A DNA stretch of 64,000 nucleotides from Torulaspora globosa (Eukaryota; Ascomycota; Saccharomycetes; Saccharomycetales; Saccharomycetaceae), in contig NC_050730.1 of NCBI RefSeq assembly GCF_014133895.1, positions 124,001-188,000 of the forward strand. The letters are read 5' to 3'. The position numbers and the translations under genes were made by a program. Below, piece after piece: positions 18,208 through 27,607 of the stretch (position 1 is its first letter; every line of letters starts with the position of its first letter). The notes beneath the pieces were generated by a model. The model ran no database searches and was not told the origin of the DNA. It saw nothing but the letters and a program-made list of their open reading frames with translations.

Positions 18208-19386
18208 ATGGTCAATCAGGATGGCAACCATTCATACTCCTTTCCTAAACTTGGTCAGTCGGTTTATCTTGATGACAAGTCCAAAAGCCTTGAAAAGCCC
18301 GTCATTTGCCAGGACATCTATTGGGCTCAAGATGGGACGTCTGTCGTCACGGTTCATGACGACTATGGAATCCGACAGTATTTGGTGCCGGAATGCGGGA
18401 CGAACGAGGAAAAGAGGGATCTAATTCCTTTCACCAGGGTTTTCAAAAATCAGTCGATAGTCGCCAGCCGCGCCCACCCTAGATATTCTCTTTTCAATGG
18501 TTCAGAACGTTTCAATATCATACTGCTCTCGCAAAGAGGTGTCCCGTTGCAGCTATATCCATTGTCACTGGAGGCGAGTTCTTTCGGATCCATGCGCAGC
18601 TTTGATGTGACAAATCCCGTCAACGGGCGTTTCCAGGTTGCGCACGCCATCGATTTCGACTGTGGGAACAACTTCCTTGCGGGATTCGACAGAAACCGAG
18701 TGTCGGTGTACGACATCAATCGGTGCGACCCGGTGTGGACTGCTCAGCCGTCCAAAAGACAATGTGGATCTTCTTTCCAAAGACATATTGTGTCTTGCTT
18801 CGATCTGCAAGCGAGTCAGTCGTGCTTGGACAATACCACAAGGTATTTCGGTACCTATAAAGGTGAGCTTCATGCGATTGACCAGCGCAGAAATAATACA
18901 CAACTTCTTTACCGTTCAGATTCCGGAAATGGTTTCATTCAAGTCCTCAAGAGTGCCAATGGACGCTTTCTTTATGGCATAAAACGCAATAGCAATATCA
19001 TAGATGTCTTAGATGTGCGCCAAACTCATCAGAAGATAAACGAACTTGAGCTTCCATTTAAAATGCGAACTCAAAAATTCAAAGGTAATCTTAGCGCAAC
19101 CACAGGCCTCACCATGGGAACAGATCGTGGATATGTCGTTAACTGGTCAAGTGATTTTGTCGAATTCGGAGGCATTGATAGAACCTGTAGCGGGCATTCT
19201 AATGTGCAGCGATTCTCTGGTGATCTCGTCGGTTGGGACCGTGACATGCCATATGGTCCCTCACGGTTTAATCTGATTCAAGAAAGTCCTGCTGAAGCAG
19301 GTCTTTTCATGATGTCATACTCGCCTGATAAGTTTTCTGAACAGGCGCAGGACGCTCAATCTGGCATCAGCCTTGCATGTCTATAA
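18208..19386 (+). CDS. SWT21: Spliceosome-associated WD40-like protein Swt21
   Basis: Swt21 associates with the spliceosome and with Sm/Lsm factors and shows genetic interaction with Tgs1 in S. cerevisiae; it is predicted to be a WD40 beta-propeller. From the ATG at 18208 the protein has 392 residues (357 in S. cerevisiae). The conserved part begins at KPVICQDIYWAQDGTSVVTVHDDYGIRQYLVPE. Later blocks include AGFDRNRVSVYDINRCDPVW and TGLTMGTDRGYVVNWSSDFVEFGG. The frame is open further upstream, and another ATG at 18100 would give 428 residues; I prefer 18208 because the added residues have no counterpart I know. Its stop overlaps the stop of the convergent RRI1 by six bases. It matches YNL187W in position. 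Confidence 0.88.
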   Translation: MVNQDGNHSYSFPKLGQSVYLDDKSKSLEKPVICQDIYWAQDGTSVVTVHDDYGIRQYLVPECGTNEEKRDLIPFTRVFKNQSIVASRAHPRYSLFNGSERFNIILLSQRGVPLQLYPLSLEASSFGSMRSFDVTNPVNGRFQVAHAIDFDCGNNFLAGFDRNRVSVYDINRCDPVWTAQPSKRQCGSSFQRHIVSCFDLQASQSCLDNTTRYFGTYKGELHAIDQRRNNTQLLYRSDSGNGFIQVLKSANGRFLYGIKRNSNIIDVLDVRQTHQKINELELPFKMRTQKFKGNLSATTGLTMGTDRGYVVNWSSDFVEFGGIDRTCSGHSNVQRFSGDLVGWDRDMPYGPSRFNLIQESPAEAGLFMMSYSPDKFSEQAQDAQSGISLACL

Positions 19387-20718
19387 AGTGAAAGCATCCC
19401 GGTAATATCGTAGTCTCCTGTACTCCTTTATTTTGGCACGAAGTATTTCCTTCTTTTGACTATCATAATCGAGCAACAGTGCATTACGTTGCAAGGCATC
19501 CGGTCCATTGACCATGCCAACCGGGTTTTCATTATGTCGTCTAAAGCTCATCTCCAATGTATGAGGCCAAGGTCGCCTGAGAGCCGAACCTAAAGAGAGG
19601 TTTTGGCGCCTAAGCGGTGTCAAAGATTCCGTCATTGTGTGGGAACTACTGTTGAGGCTCTCCGCGTCCTCTGGATGCCGTTCATTCATATCGACGTCAC
19701 TGTCTGGTTCACCAGAGGTAGACACGCTAACAAGTGAATTTGAATGAGTCCGCCTGCTATACATACTAAGCCGTTGAGAATTCTGTTCAATGTCTTGTTC
19801 TTCTTCCTTGAATTTCTTTATAAGGTTCGACAGGGTCAGTTGGTCTCTTCTATTGGCTGGTGTCTCATGCTGTGTCTGATAGAATGAATTCCACTGCCGC
19901 ATAATGTCAACCAGTTTCCCCATATTGACCGAGTCGTCCATAGAAGCGGGACAACTTAGGTTAAAGCTTATTTTTAAAGGATCGAAAACGTCATCCAGCT
20001 CTGATTGGAAGGGGAACAATTTCAGCTCATAAAATTGCAATGAGTCTTCGCCATCATGAGCACTTTCGCTGGGCATAGTACGGAAGGCGCCGATAGCTAA
20101 TCTGTTTTCCTTCAAACTCTTAACCGGATCTACCACGATTCCCAAGTAGGGGTCTTGATATTTCTGATTCAAATCTTGAGTATGCATATCAATATTGCTT
20201 AGCCAACAGTCGTAACCGGGATGTGAATGGTACCATCCTACAACTGTGTGCGGGGCCGATACCATCTCACTCATATATTGAACCATGTATTCGTAAGACT
20301 CACTCTGGGCATTTACTCTCGTCTCTGTTCCTTCTACAGGTAATTCAAAACAGTCAAAGACAATGAATTGATTACCAATAGTGGCTCCAATAAGGGTCCC
20401 CATTATCTCAATTGCTCCTCCCCTCACCGCATGAGCGAGAATCTTCAAACAGGCCAACCTCGAAATCTGAACCGAGCTAAAATACCTTGGATTGATCTTC
20501 CAGGACTCGTTCCCACGTGAAGATGTTTGCAATGGATTGTTCAGGGATCTATTCAACAGGCTATGCTGTGTTGGAGTCTCCTCATGGCATGATTGATGAT
20601 TTAAGAATTGGTCCTTATTTTGATCCCTTGAATGAGCTGAACGAATAGGCCTAGGCTCGTAACTATCACTTTGGTCATAGTTATCCAATGAAGCCACGGT
20701 GGTCTTGCTAAGCAACAT
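19381..20718 (-). CDS. RRI1: COP9 signalosome deneddylase subunit Rri1/Csn5
   Basis: Rri1 is the catalytic subunit of the yeast COP9 signalosome and removes the ubiquitin-like Rub1 from cullins. The 445-residue protein (440 in S. cerevisiae) contains an intact JAMM/MPN+ metalloprotease centre: Glu104 in GAIEIMGTLIG and the HxH-x10-D zinc motif at His164, His166 and Asp177 (WYHSHPGYDCWLSNID). The MPN domain spans about residues 80-225. The N-terminal 70 residues are polar and probably disordered, and the C-terminal half is helical and variable. It is the counterpart of YDL216C, convergent with SWT21 and 182 bases from the GDH2 stop. The overlap with the SWT21 3' end implies short or overlapping 3' UTRs. 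Confidence 0.95.
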   Translation of the reverse strand: MLLSKTTVASLDNYDQSDSYEPRPIRSAHSRDQNKDQFLNHQSCHEETPTQHSLLNRSLNNPLQTSSRGNESWKINPRYFSSVQISRLACLKILAHAVRGGAIEIMGTLIGATIGNQFIVFDCFELPVEGTETRVNAQSESYEYMVQYMSEMVSAPHTVVGWYHSHPGYDCWLSNIDMHTQDLNQKYQDPYLGIVVDPVKSLKENRLAIGAFRTMPSESAHDGEDSLQFYELKLFPFQSELDDVFDPLKISFNLSCPASMDDSVNMGKLVDIMRQWNSFYQTQHETPANRRDQLTLSNLIKKFKEEEQDIEQNSQRLSMYSRRTHSNSLVSVSTSGEPDSDVDMNERHPEDAESLNSSSHTMTESLTPLRRQNLSLGSALRRPWPHTLEMSFRRHNENPVGMVNGPDALQRNALLLDYDSQKKEILRAKIKEYRRLRYYRDAFTL

Positions 20719-20900
20719 CTTGGTAGCCGTTCAATACCATAAATTCCATATTCACGTATATAGCAGTGTTTTCCATAGTGGCACCTATATCAATTATAAT
20801 AAAGTTATTCGATTTACTCGGAAAAGTCAAGATTCGCTACCAAACATCAAAATCAAAAGCACGGACAGATCTAGATCATAAAATACTCACTGGCTTATAT

Positions 20901-23900
20901 TTAAGTAACTACTTGCTGAGATGCCTCTCTCTTCAATTCACCAATGAATTCAAGAAAGCTACCGATATTGACGTCAATACCAAATCGATAAACGAATGAG
21001 CTTGATAGATAGCTTGACAACAGAGCCTTCAAGTACGTCACAGGAATGTTCCTCAAGATAGCTTCGGGTCCCGCCACGTCGATTAGCAGCTTCGGAATGA
21101 TCTTGTTCAATAGAAGGTAGTTTCTCAGCTTTAAGTCGTTCTCCCATAGTTCTGCAGAATGGATGAGATCATCGTTAACCTTGTTGATTGTTTGAGACAA
21201 AATATTCGACAGCTCAGAAATAGGAGTGCCCGTAGATTTCTTGAGTTGCCATAATTGGTTAAATTCAGAAGCGGCATTATCATGGATCCGCTTCTGCACT
21301 TCAACCACATAATCCGTATACAATTTGGTCTTCTCATGCTTGTCATGACCGATGAAGATATTGACGAAGTCATCATCATTTAAAGCTAACGAGGCAAGAA
21401 CCTCCATTGAAGAAGAGGTGACACCGCCCTTGTTAGCCGAAGCGTCCTTGATCAAGATACAACCGTGATTTTCCAGCGCGATCTTTGCCGGTTGAGCAAT
21501 GAACAAGTTAGCCCCTTCCACAATGTATGGAATCTTACACTTGTTTGTTTTCTCATCGGTGAAGTAATGCAAATTATTCAAGTTGATTGAATTTGGTCTA
21601 CCTCCGCAAGGAACAAATAGATCAACACGATCAACGAACTTGAAGATTTGAGTGTGGAATGTATTTCTGAAAGTGGTACCATTAGAAACTATAGTGCCAT
21701 TGGGCAGCATCTTGTCAATATCGTCAACAGAAACAAAGAACCCCATTTTACTCAATTTCAACTTGTCATAGTGATTGATCATTTTTCTTTTATGCGCTAG
21801 TTTGATCAGCTCTTGCTTGTTCAAACCTTGCGGATCACACAGGACACCTGATCCATCTAAAATTCCGACGTAACACTCATTTTTGGTTGACAACAGGATC
21901 TCATTAGAACCTAGATCACCATCGGGCCCACCAGTCTGGAATTTGTAAATTGTTGTATCCTGCAGGTTCAAGGTTTCGTAAAGTTTCAAAACATAGGCGC
22001 GAACCCCCAGAGAGGTCATACCGTACTCGTCGTGTGGTATACCACCTAGTTGAGGTGATTTACCGGTTAGGAAAGATTTCCACCATGGGCAACCTCTCAT
22101 GCGGGCGTGCTCTGTTGCCCAGTCGACGAAACCGGCTGTCCCTTCGTCGGGACCGAAGAACAAGATTTCTTCTCCACCCAACAAATCGACGTATTTTTCC
22201 TTCAGGGGATCCTTGATTAAAATATCGATGATTGCATCAACGTACTGCTTAAAAGCAACAAATGTTTGCTCAGGTGCAATGAGGCTGGGATTCAACAGGA
22301 TGACACCTTTGGAGCCTCCCTCAGGAATATCCTTATTCTTCCTTTGCTGAGTTGAAGCCAATTGATAGTTTTCATCAATGACGGCCTTTGAGTTCCTGTC
22401 ATAAACGTCCTGCGTTCTTGAACAAACAATTCGAATACCACCGCGCGCCACGTCCCTGAATCTTATGTGGAACCCCTTGAAGGTATTACCAACAACAAAA
22501 AAGATACCGTATGGAGTCTCAGGATACTCCGTCTGAGGCATTATCAATTTTGGATCCAACCGGAAAGAGATGGCCACTTTTCTGGTGACGAAAAAGTTGG
22601 TTTTCAAGATAGATTTGTTGAAAAGATTCAAAGTCTTTAAGATGACTAAATCTGGTGAATCATTTGGTATAATCTTGTTCAGGTACGATTCAAACTCCTG
22701 CTCGTTTTGAAATGGTTCCAACTTTGCGAGTCTCTGATACGACAAGGTCTTTTCCATAGCTTCGGAGGCATCGTGATGATAGTGAACTTCCGCGAAATTC
22801 TTATACAATTTCGATACGATCATTGGATATTTATGCAATGTATCAACGATCATCGACTGAGTAAAAGTTTCATTTCTCAATTTTCTCTTCAAATTGCCGA
22901 CAATTTCCAAAAGTAAAGTGTTCGATTCCTGTAGGTTCAATTGATCGACCAAAACCTGGTAATCGGAACCCAACCTATTGATAAAATGGTTGATGAATAT
23001 GGCGGAGACATGCGAATAAATCGCCTCCTGTGGTGAAAATTGACGCATTTGGTACACATCTTTGAAAGAGTTATCTGGGATCGCATACAACAACGAGGCC
23101 TCCCTCTCCACCTGCCTGATCGATAACTCCAGCGCGTTGGGTAAAATGTCATCCAGCTGTTTTGACTTATTCAAATAGATGGAAAAAATGACCACGCCAT
23201 TGGCGTTGAACGACTCCAGATAAAATTTCGATGGTTTTAGCTTATAGTAACGGAAAAGCGCATTGATCGCAGAGTAATACCGCTTAGTCGTAAATCTCTT
23301 GAACGCGACAAGTAACCTAATCTCGTCCTTGTTCCTCACGGAGTGAGTGGTCTTGATAACGGGGCCTTCTCTTTCGTTAACCAAGTTGATCAACAGACCG
23401 TACAATTTCTTGTTCTCTGGAGAGATAATTTGAGACATGGTCTGATCACTTATCGAGTCGATATCACCCTGCAAAAGCGCGGATTGATCGCACGCCGCGT
23501 TCGGTGGGAACACGCTGTCGTACACAAACGTCAATTTCAAACCACTCTCCGGTGTCCAAAACGACACCAACCGACAGCTTTTTCTCTCCTTGTTATCGAG
23601 ATAGAGATCGTCAACCAGAGTATCCAGCTCGTACGGCGGACTTTCATCCGACGAGATGCTCCCATGGCTCTCCATGAATAATGCACAATCATCGCTGATC
23701 ACCTTGTTCTTGATCTTGAACCTAACGGACGCCTCGACCACATCATCGATCCCGCCCCCGCCGGGTCCACTGCCGAACTTGGACCTCGCAAACGAGTCCA
23801 GTTTCGACGCATACAACGAGTTGATAATGCTAGCAATCATCTCAGGCGTTTGCTTTGCAAAGAACAGATCATCAATCCCCAAAGCTTCGTAAAACCACGT

Positions 23901-24068
23901 GACCTCCTGCTCAATCAGGTCGTCCGGTATGAACCCCTGCTGGTCCAGCAGGTCCACCACCTGCTCCTTCTGCAGGTCCATTCCGGGGAAATCAAAAACA
24001 TGGTAGTCAGACATCGACGATATCGACAGCGACGCGATGTCCGGGGTCTTTTGCGCTCCCGACAGCAT
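20901..24068 (-). CDS. GDH2: NAD-dependent glutamate dehydrogenase
   Basis: Gdh2 oxidises glutamate to 2-oxoglutarate and ammonium with NAD, the main route for using glutamate as nitrogen source. The 1055-residue protein (1092 in S. cerevisiae) begins, after a short variable start, with a block nearly identical to the yeast enzyme (TPDIASLSISSMSDYHVFDF). The catalytic core around residues 540-900 has GNTFKGFHIRFRDVARGGIR, IPEGGSKGVILL, GPDEGTAGFVDWATEH, GGIPHDEYGMTSLGVRAYV and FQTGGPDGDLGSNEI, a sequence typical of the large fungal NAD-GDH class. A Gly-rich insert lies near residues 100-115. The frame opens at TTG; the first ATG is at 24068. It is the counterpart of YDL215C and diverges from UBP10 across about 700 bases. 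Confidence 0.97.
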   Translation of the reverse strand: MLSGAQKTPDIASLSISSMSDYHVFDFPGMDLQKEQVVDLLDQQGFIPDDLIEQEVTWFYEALGIDDLFFAKQTPEMIASIINSLYASKLDSFARSKFGSGPGGGGIDDVVEASVRFKIKNKVISDDCALFMESHGSISSDESPPYELDTLVDDLYLDNKERKSCRLVSFWTPESGLKLTFVYDSVFPPNAACDQSALLQGDIDSISDQTMSQIISPENKKLYGLLINLVNEREGPVIKTTHSVRNKDEIRLLVAFKRFTTKRYYSAINALFRYYKLKPSKFYLESFNANGVVIFSIYLNKSKQLDDILPNALELSIRQVEREASLLYAIPDNSFKDVYQMRQFSPQEAIYSHVSAIFINHFINRLGSDYQVLVDQLNLQESNTLLLEIVGNLKRKLRNETFTQSMIVDTLHKYPMIVSKLYKNFAEVHYHHDASEAMEKTLSYQRLAKLEPFQNEQEFESYLNKIIPNDSPDLVILKTLNLFNKSILKTNFFVTRKVAISFRLDPKLIMPQTEYPETPYGIFFVVGNTFKGFHIRFRDVARGGIRIVCSRTQDVYDRNSKAVIDENYQLASTQQRKNKDIPEGGSKGVILLNPSLIAPEQTFVAFKQYVDAIIDILIKDPLKEKYVDLLGGEEILFFGPDEGTAGFVDWATEHARMRGCPWWKSFLTGKSPQLGGIPHDEYGMTSLGVRAYVLKLYETLNLQDTTIYKFQTGGPDGDLGSNEILLSTKNECYVGILDGSGVLCDPQGLNKQELIKLAHKRKMINHYDKLKLSKMGFFVSVDDIDKMLPNGTIVSNGTTFRNTFHTQIFKFVDRVDLFVPCGGRPNSINLNNLHYFTDEKTNKCKIPYIVEGANLFIAQPAKIALENHGCILIKDASANKGGVTSSSMEVLASLALNDDDFVNIFIGHDKHEKTKLYTDYVVEVQKRIHDNAASEFNQLWQLKKSTGTPISELSNILSQTINKVNDDLIHSAELWENDLKLRNYLLLNKIIPKLLIDVAGPEAILRNIPVTYLKALLSSYLSSSFVYRFGIDVNIGSFLEFIGELKREASQQVVT

Positions 24069-24771
24069 TTCTCCCAACTCCGCACTTCACTTAACTCTCT
24101 TTCCGAATACCCGGGAGCCGCTTGCTTCAGCCAAACCAAACCGCGTCTCCTCCTTTTATATATCCCGGTCTCTTACCTGTTCCCTGTCACAGTTGTCTCT
24201 CCCTCCTGTTTCCTCGCACGCCAAAAGAGCCGCATCTCGCCCTCGGTCCCGCGAGAAAACGCTCTTGGCCCAACACAAACAAGGCATTTCTCCTCCCAAC
24301 TGGCAAAGCTACCCTCCCAGAACGGCCTTGACAGCGTCCATCAGTCATCCAACATGTCGAAACACGCAAACACGCACAAACACACTCGGGATCTCCTCCG
24401 CTGGGTACGATAAACAAAACGTCGACAGCGGAAACAGAACTCCGCGTTCTGGAACCCACTCTGCAACACCTGCTTCAGCTGGCATACGATAACACCTGCT
24501 TGCTATCGCAGACGCGCCGTATCTCTCTCTGCCATGCCGCGAACCGCCGCCAGAAGTGGTGTTTAGTTGCTAATCTCGCTGTTTGTTGTTCTTTTAGCCG
24601 CTTATCGCGATTTTGAGAGATGTCGTTTGGTACGAGGGCGTGAAGATGAAAATTTTCGGTTTTTCGAGCAAGGCGGTGAGAAGTTTGGTTTTCTGCAGAG
24701 CTCATCTGAGGTGTGTCAGAGGGCAGACAGAGGAAGCAGAGTATTGAGCGAGCGATCGGGAGCTGCTGGAT
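24069..24771. promoter_or_regulatory. GDH2-UBP10 divergent promoter region
   Basis: This 703-base region between divergent genes carries a TATATAAAA on the minus strand at 24163-24155, about 90 bases upstream of the GDH2 ATG. A single GATAAG on the minus strand lies at 24606-24601 (CTTATC on plus), the type of site used for nitrogen catabolite control of GDH2. The rest is CT-rich with no gene. Overlapping frames near 24475-25599 on the minus strand are shadows of UBP10. Confidence 0.4.
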
Positions 24772-26745
24772 ATGACTACGCAGGAGACCATCAAGCCGTT
24801 GGTCGATAGGATCCTGTCGAACCCGCTGCAGTTCAAGAAGGGCCGTGTGATGGCGGATCAGGACCGGGTAGAGTTGCAAGACGGGCCGTACGTGGTGATC
24901 GGGAAGCGGCAGGAGCTTGGCGAGGGCAGGCAGAAGCAGGACGAGGAAGCTGCGGAGAGTGCGGTGGCTGGCGGTGGCCGGCGCGAGCGCCGGCCACAGA
25001 TGCCACGGTCTATGGCTGAGGCGGTGAGCATGTATTCGCGGGCGGGCGACGAGTCGTTGAGCGACGTCGATGTGAACGCGGAAGGTGGCAGCAGCGGGAG
25101 CGGAGTGGACGAGGAGGAGTTCCACGAGGCCAAGGAGTATGTGGAGGGCGAAGGGGAGGCCAGTGGCGAGGACCTGGGAGCTTCGATGAGCTCCGACGAG
25201 GCGTTTGGCAGCGACCTCGCGCAGTCGAGCGGGTCCCTGAGCGACTCGCAGGACGACGTGTCCAGGGTCTCGGACTCGGAGAGGGCGCAACTGCAAGAGG
25301 AGGCGCTGGAGGCGAGTGCGGCGGCGGAGGCCGAAGACGATGACGGCGAGGAGTTGAGACACAAACTCCCAGCGTCGCAGAGGTCGATCACGCCTCCGAC
25401 GACGATTGGCGACATCGGGAACTTCTACCAAGTGAACGAGAATCCGCATGACACGGGATCGAGCGGCTCTGGCCGCATCGTCAAGAACTGGGGTCCTCAG
25501 CTTGCCTTGCTGAGACCTCGCGGTCTTCTGAATCACGGGGTCACGTGCTACACCAACGCTGCAGTGCAGGCGATGGTTCACATTCCAGCGGTCCAGCACT
25601 ACCTGTTCGATATCTTACGTGGCAAGTATGATTCTACCATCTCGAGGGACTCTGTGTCGTATGTGTTGGCGGAAACCAGCAGAAAGATGTGGCTACCACA
25701 GGATAAGAACAAGAAGAAGCAGATGCCATACCACGTGAATCCGAAGAAACTGATCGGACGACTTCACGATATCAATTGTATGATGAGCGAATGGCAGCAG
25801 GAGGACTCCCACGAGTATTTTATGTCTTTGATGTCGAGGTTGCAGGAGGATTCTGTACCTCGCGGTCATAAATTGACAGAATCGATCATCTACGATATTT
25901 TCGGAGGCCTGTTGAAACAAGTAGTCACTTGCAAGTCCTGTGGCGGAGTGTCCAAGACAGAGCAACCATTTTACGATCTCTCGTTGCACTTGAAGGGAAA
26001 GAAAAAACCGGCTTCACAAACAGATTCGGCAGGAAATGAAGCTGCAAAAGATCAGTCCGGGAAAAATGAGAGCAATGGAAAGGAACTGGGGACAGCTTCT
26101 GGATCAAGAAGATTCTCGATCGAGAAAGCAATCAAGGATTTCTTCACGCCCGAACTTATCAGAGTAGACAAAGAGCAGAAAGGTTACGTGTGCGAGAAAT
26201 GTCACAGGACTACCAACGCCACGAAGCACAATTCGATAATGAGAGCACCAGAAACTCTGCTGATACATCTGAAAAAGTTCAGGTTCAATGGCACTTCGTC
26301 TTCTAAGATTAAGCAAGCTGTTTCGTATCCAATGTTCTTGGATTTGACAGAGTACTGTGAGCCGGATGAAAAGAATCACGTCGTCCCCGCTAAGTACCAG
26401 TTAACCACGGTAGTTGTTCACGAAGGTCGCTCATTGTCCTCTGGTCATTATATTGTTCACTGCAGACAGCCAGATGGTTCGTGGGCAATATACGATGACG
26501 AATATCTGAATAAAATAACGGAAAGAGATGTGCTGAAGGAGCCTAATGCATATTATTTACTGTACACTAGACTGACACCAAAAGAAGTCAAGAGCAATCA
26601 CAGATTGAATCTGAATGACCTCGATATTTCATTACAGACAACCGGCTCATCTTCCAACAGCAACACACCCTCATCCTCTCCCATATTGAATAATCGTAGT
26701 AAGAAGTGGAGAAAGAACAAAAAGAGAAGATTCAATAGATACTGA
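24772..26745 (+). CDS. UBP10: Ubiquitin-specific protease Ubp10
   Basis: Ubp10 removes ubiquitin from histone H2B and PCNA, and supports telomeric and rDNA silencing and nucleolar function. The 657-residue protein (792 in S. cerevisiae) has a long acidic, Ser/Glu/Asp-rich N-terminus (about 50-215) with stretches such as EEEFHEAKEYVEGEGE, then the USP catalytic domain from about residue 245. The Cys box reads NHGVTCYTNAAVQAMVHIPA with the nucleophile at Cys259. Two CxxC pairs (CKSCGG and CEKC) form the zinc-finger part, and the His box is SSGHYIVHC with His559. A basic tail rich in Lys and Arg ends the protein. The start ATG at 24772 is the first in frame. It matches YNL186W and converges on MRPL19. 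Confidence 0.95.
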   Translation: MTTQETIKPLVDRILSNPLQFKKGRVMADQDRVELQDGPYVVIGKRQELGEGRQKQDEEAAESAVAGGGRRERRPQMPRSMAEAVSMYSRAGDESLSDVDVNAEGGSSGSGVDEEEFHEAKEYVEGEGEASGEDLGASMSSDEAFGSDLAQSSGSLSDSQDDVSRVSDSERAQLQEEALEASAAAEAEDDDGEELRHKLPASQRSITPPTTIGDIGNFYQVNENPHDTGSSGSGRIVKNWGPQLALLRPRGLLNHGVTCYTNAAVQAMVHIPAVQHYLFDILRGKYDSTISRDSVSYVLAETSRKMWLPQDKNKKKQMPYHVNPKKLIGRLHDINCMMSEWQQEDSHEYFMSLMSRLQEDSVPRGHKLTESIIYDIFGGLLKQVVTCKSCGGVSKTEQPFYDLSLHLKGKKKPASQTDSAGNEAAKDQSGKNESNGKELGTASGSRRFSIEKAIKDFFTPELIRVDKEQKGYVCEKCHRTTNATKHNSIMRAPETLLIHLKKFRFNGTSSSKIKQAVSYPMFLDLTEYCEPDEKNHVVPAKYQLTTVVVHEGRSLSSGHYIVHCRQPDGSWAIYDDEYLNKITERDVLKEPNAYYLLYTRLTPKEVKSNHRLNLNDLDISLQTTGSSSNSNTPSSSPILNNRSKKWRKNKKRRFNRY

Positions 26746-26860
26746 TCTCATTAGCATTTCTATTCGCAAGCATATGTATACTAAACAAACATTTTGAACT
26801 CAAGCAACCAGCCTTTGACTGCGCTAGTACTCAACGTATATACAAGAATCCTCCTTGTCC

Positions 26861-27310
26861 TCATGGAACGATTTTGATACCCATACTTTTGGCTACACCA
26901 ACGGTCGATTTGACAATTCCTTCCATTTCCAACATTGCATGTCTACTGTCGGTCTTCTTTATCTTGGCGATCTCATAAACATGCTTCAACGAAAGTTCTC
27001 CAATAGTACCTTCCTTTGTATTCACATTAGGTTGACCATGGCCTTTTTCCAGACCCAGGGCTTTGAGCAGTAAATATCCTGTTGGTGGTGACTTCATTTC
27101 AAACGTAAAGGAACGATCAGGCTTAATGGTAATGAGTACTGGTATCGGTGTACCTGGCTGATAACTTGCTGTTCTTGCATTGAACTCTTTGCAGAAATCC
27201 ATAGCTTTGATACCTTTCGATCCCAGGGCAGGACCTACTGGCGGAGAAGGCGCAGCCTGGCCCGCGCCTACTATTAACTTGACTAGCAAATTCTTGGCTG
27301 CTTGCGACAT
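26861..27310 (-). CDS. MRPL19: Mitochondrial large-subunit ribosomal protein uL11m
   Basis: This is the mitochondrial member of the ribosomal L11 family, at the GTPase-associated centre of the large subunit. The 149-residue protein (158 in S. cerevisiae) begins [20 protein letters not shown] and has the L11 signature [19 protein letters not shown], then [20 protein letters not shown] for the N-terminal domain, and [16 protein letters not shown]...[15 protein letters not shown] for the RNA-binding C-terminal domain. A short loop insert of the S. cerevisiae protein, before the [11 protein letters not shown] block, is absent, which accounts for the length difference. The frame opens at TTG eleven codons upstream; the ATG at 27310 matches the known start. 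It is the YNL185C counterpart, between UBP10 and NPR1. Confidence 0.95.
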   Translation of the reverse strand: MSQAAKNLLVKLIVGAGQAAPSPPVGPALGSKGIKAMDFCKEFNARTASYQPGTPIPVLITIKPDRSFTFEMKSPPTGYLLLKALGLEKGHGQPNVNTKEGTIGELSLKHVYEIAKIKKTDSRHAMLEMEGIVKSTVGVAKSMGIKIVP

Positions 27311-27607
27311 AACGAATCTGAACCACCTAGCAAGCTCAGTCAAACGATTACTCTAGCTTGCTAGTAGTTCTTGAAGCTCTTTTCACTTTAAGCGATGCTC
27401 GTTACCCGCCGCTCTCTATTTAGACAAGTGTGTACTCTATAATGACATGAATGATAAAACAATCGGGAAAGCACCTTTCAGGACTTCATGTAGGCTCCCT
27501 TGAGTGGATGGTAAATTGTAAGACGCTGGAGATAATAGTACAGTTTTCTTGCTGCAGTTGCTGGCCATAGAGGCCAGTGCTCTCGAAACTCAAGCCCACA
27601 AAAGGCG

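Noticed and set aside
24475..25599. 374-codon minus-strand frame opposite UBP10
   Set aside because: It is a shadow of the GC-rich acidic UBP10 N-terminus, with Leu/Arg/His-rich composition and no ATG-based start that fits a family.
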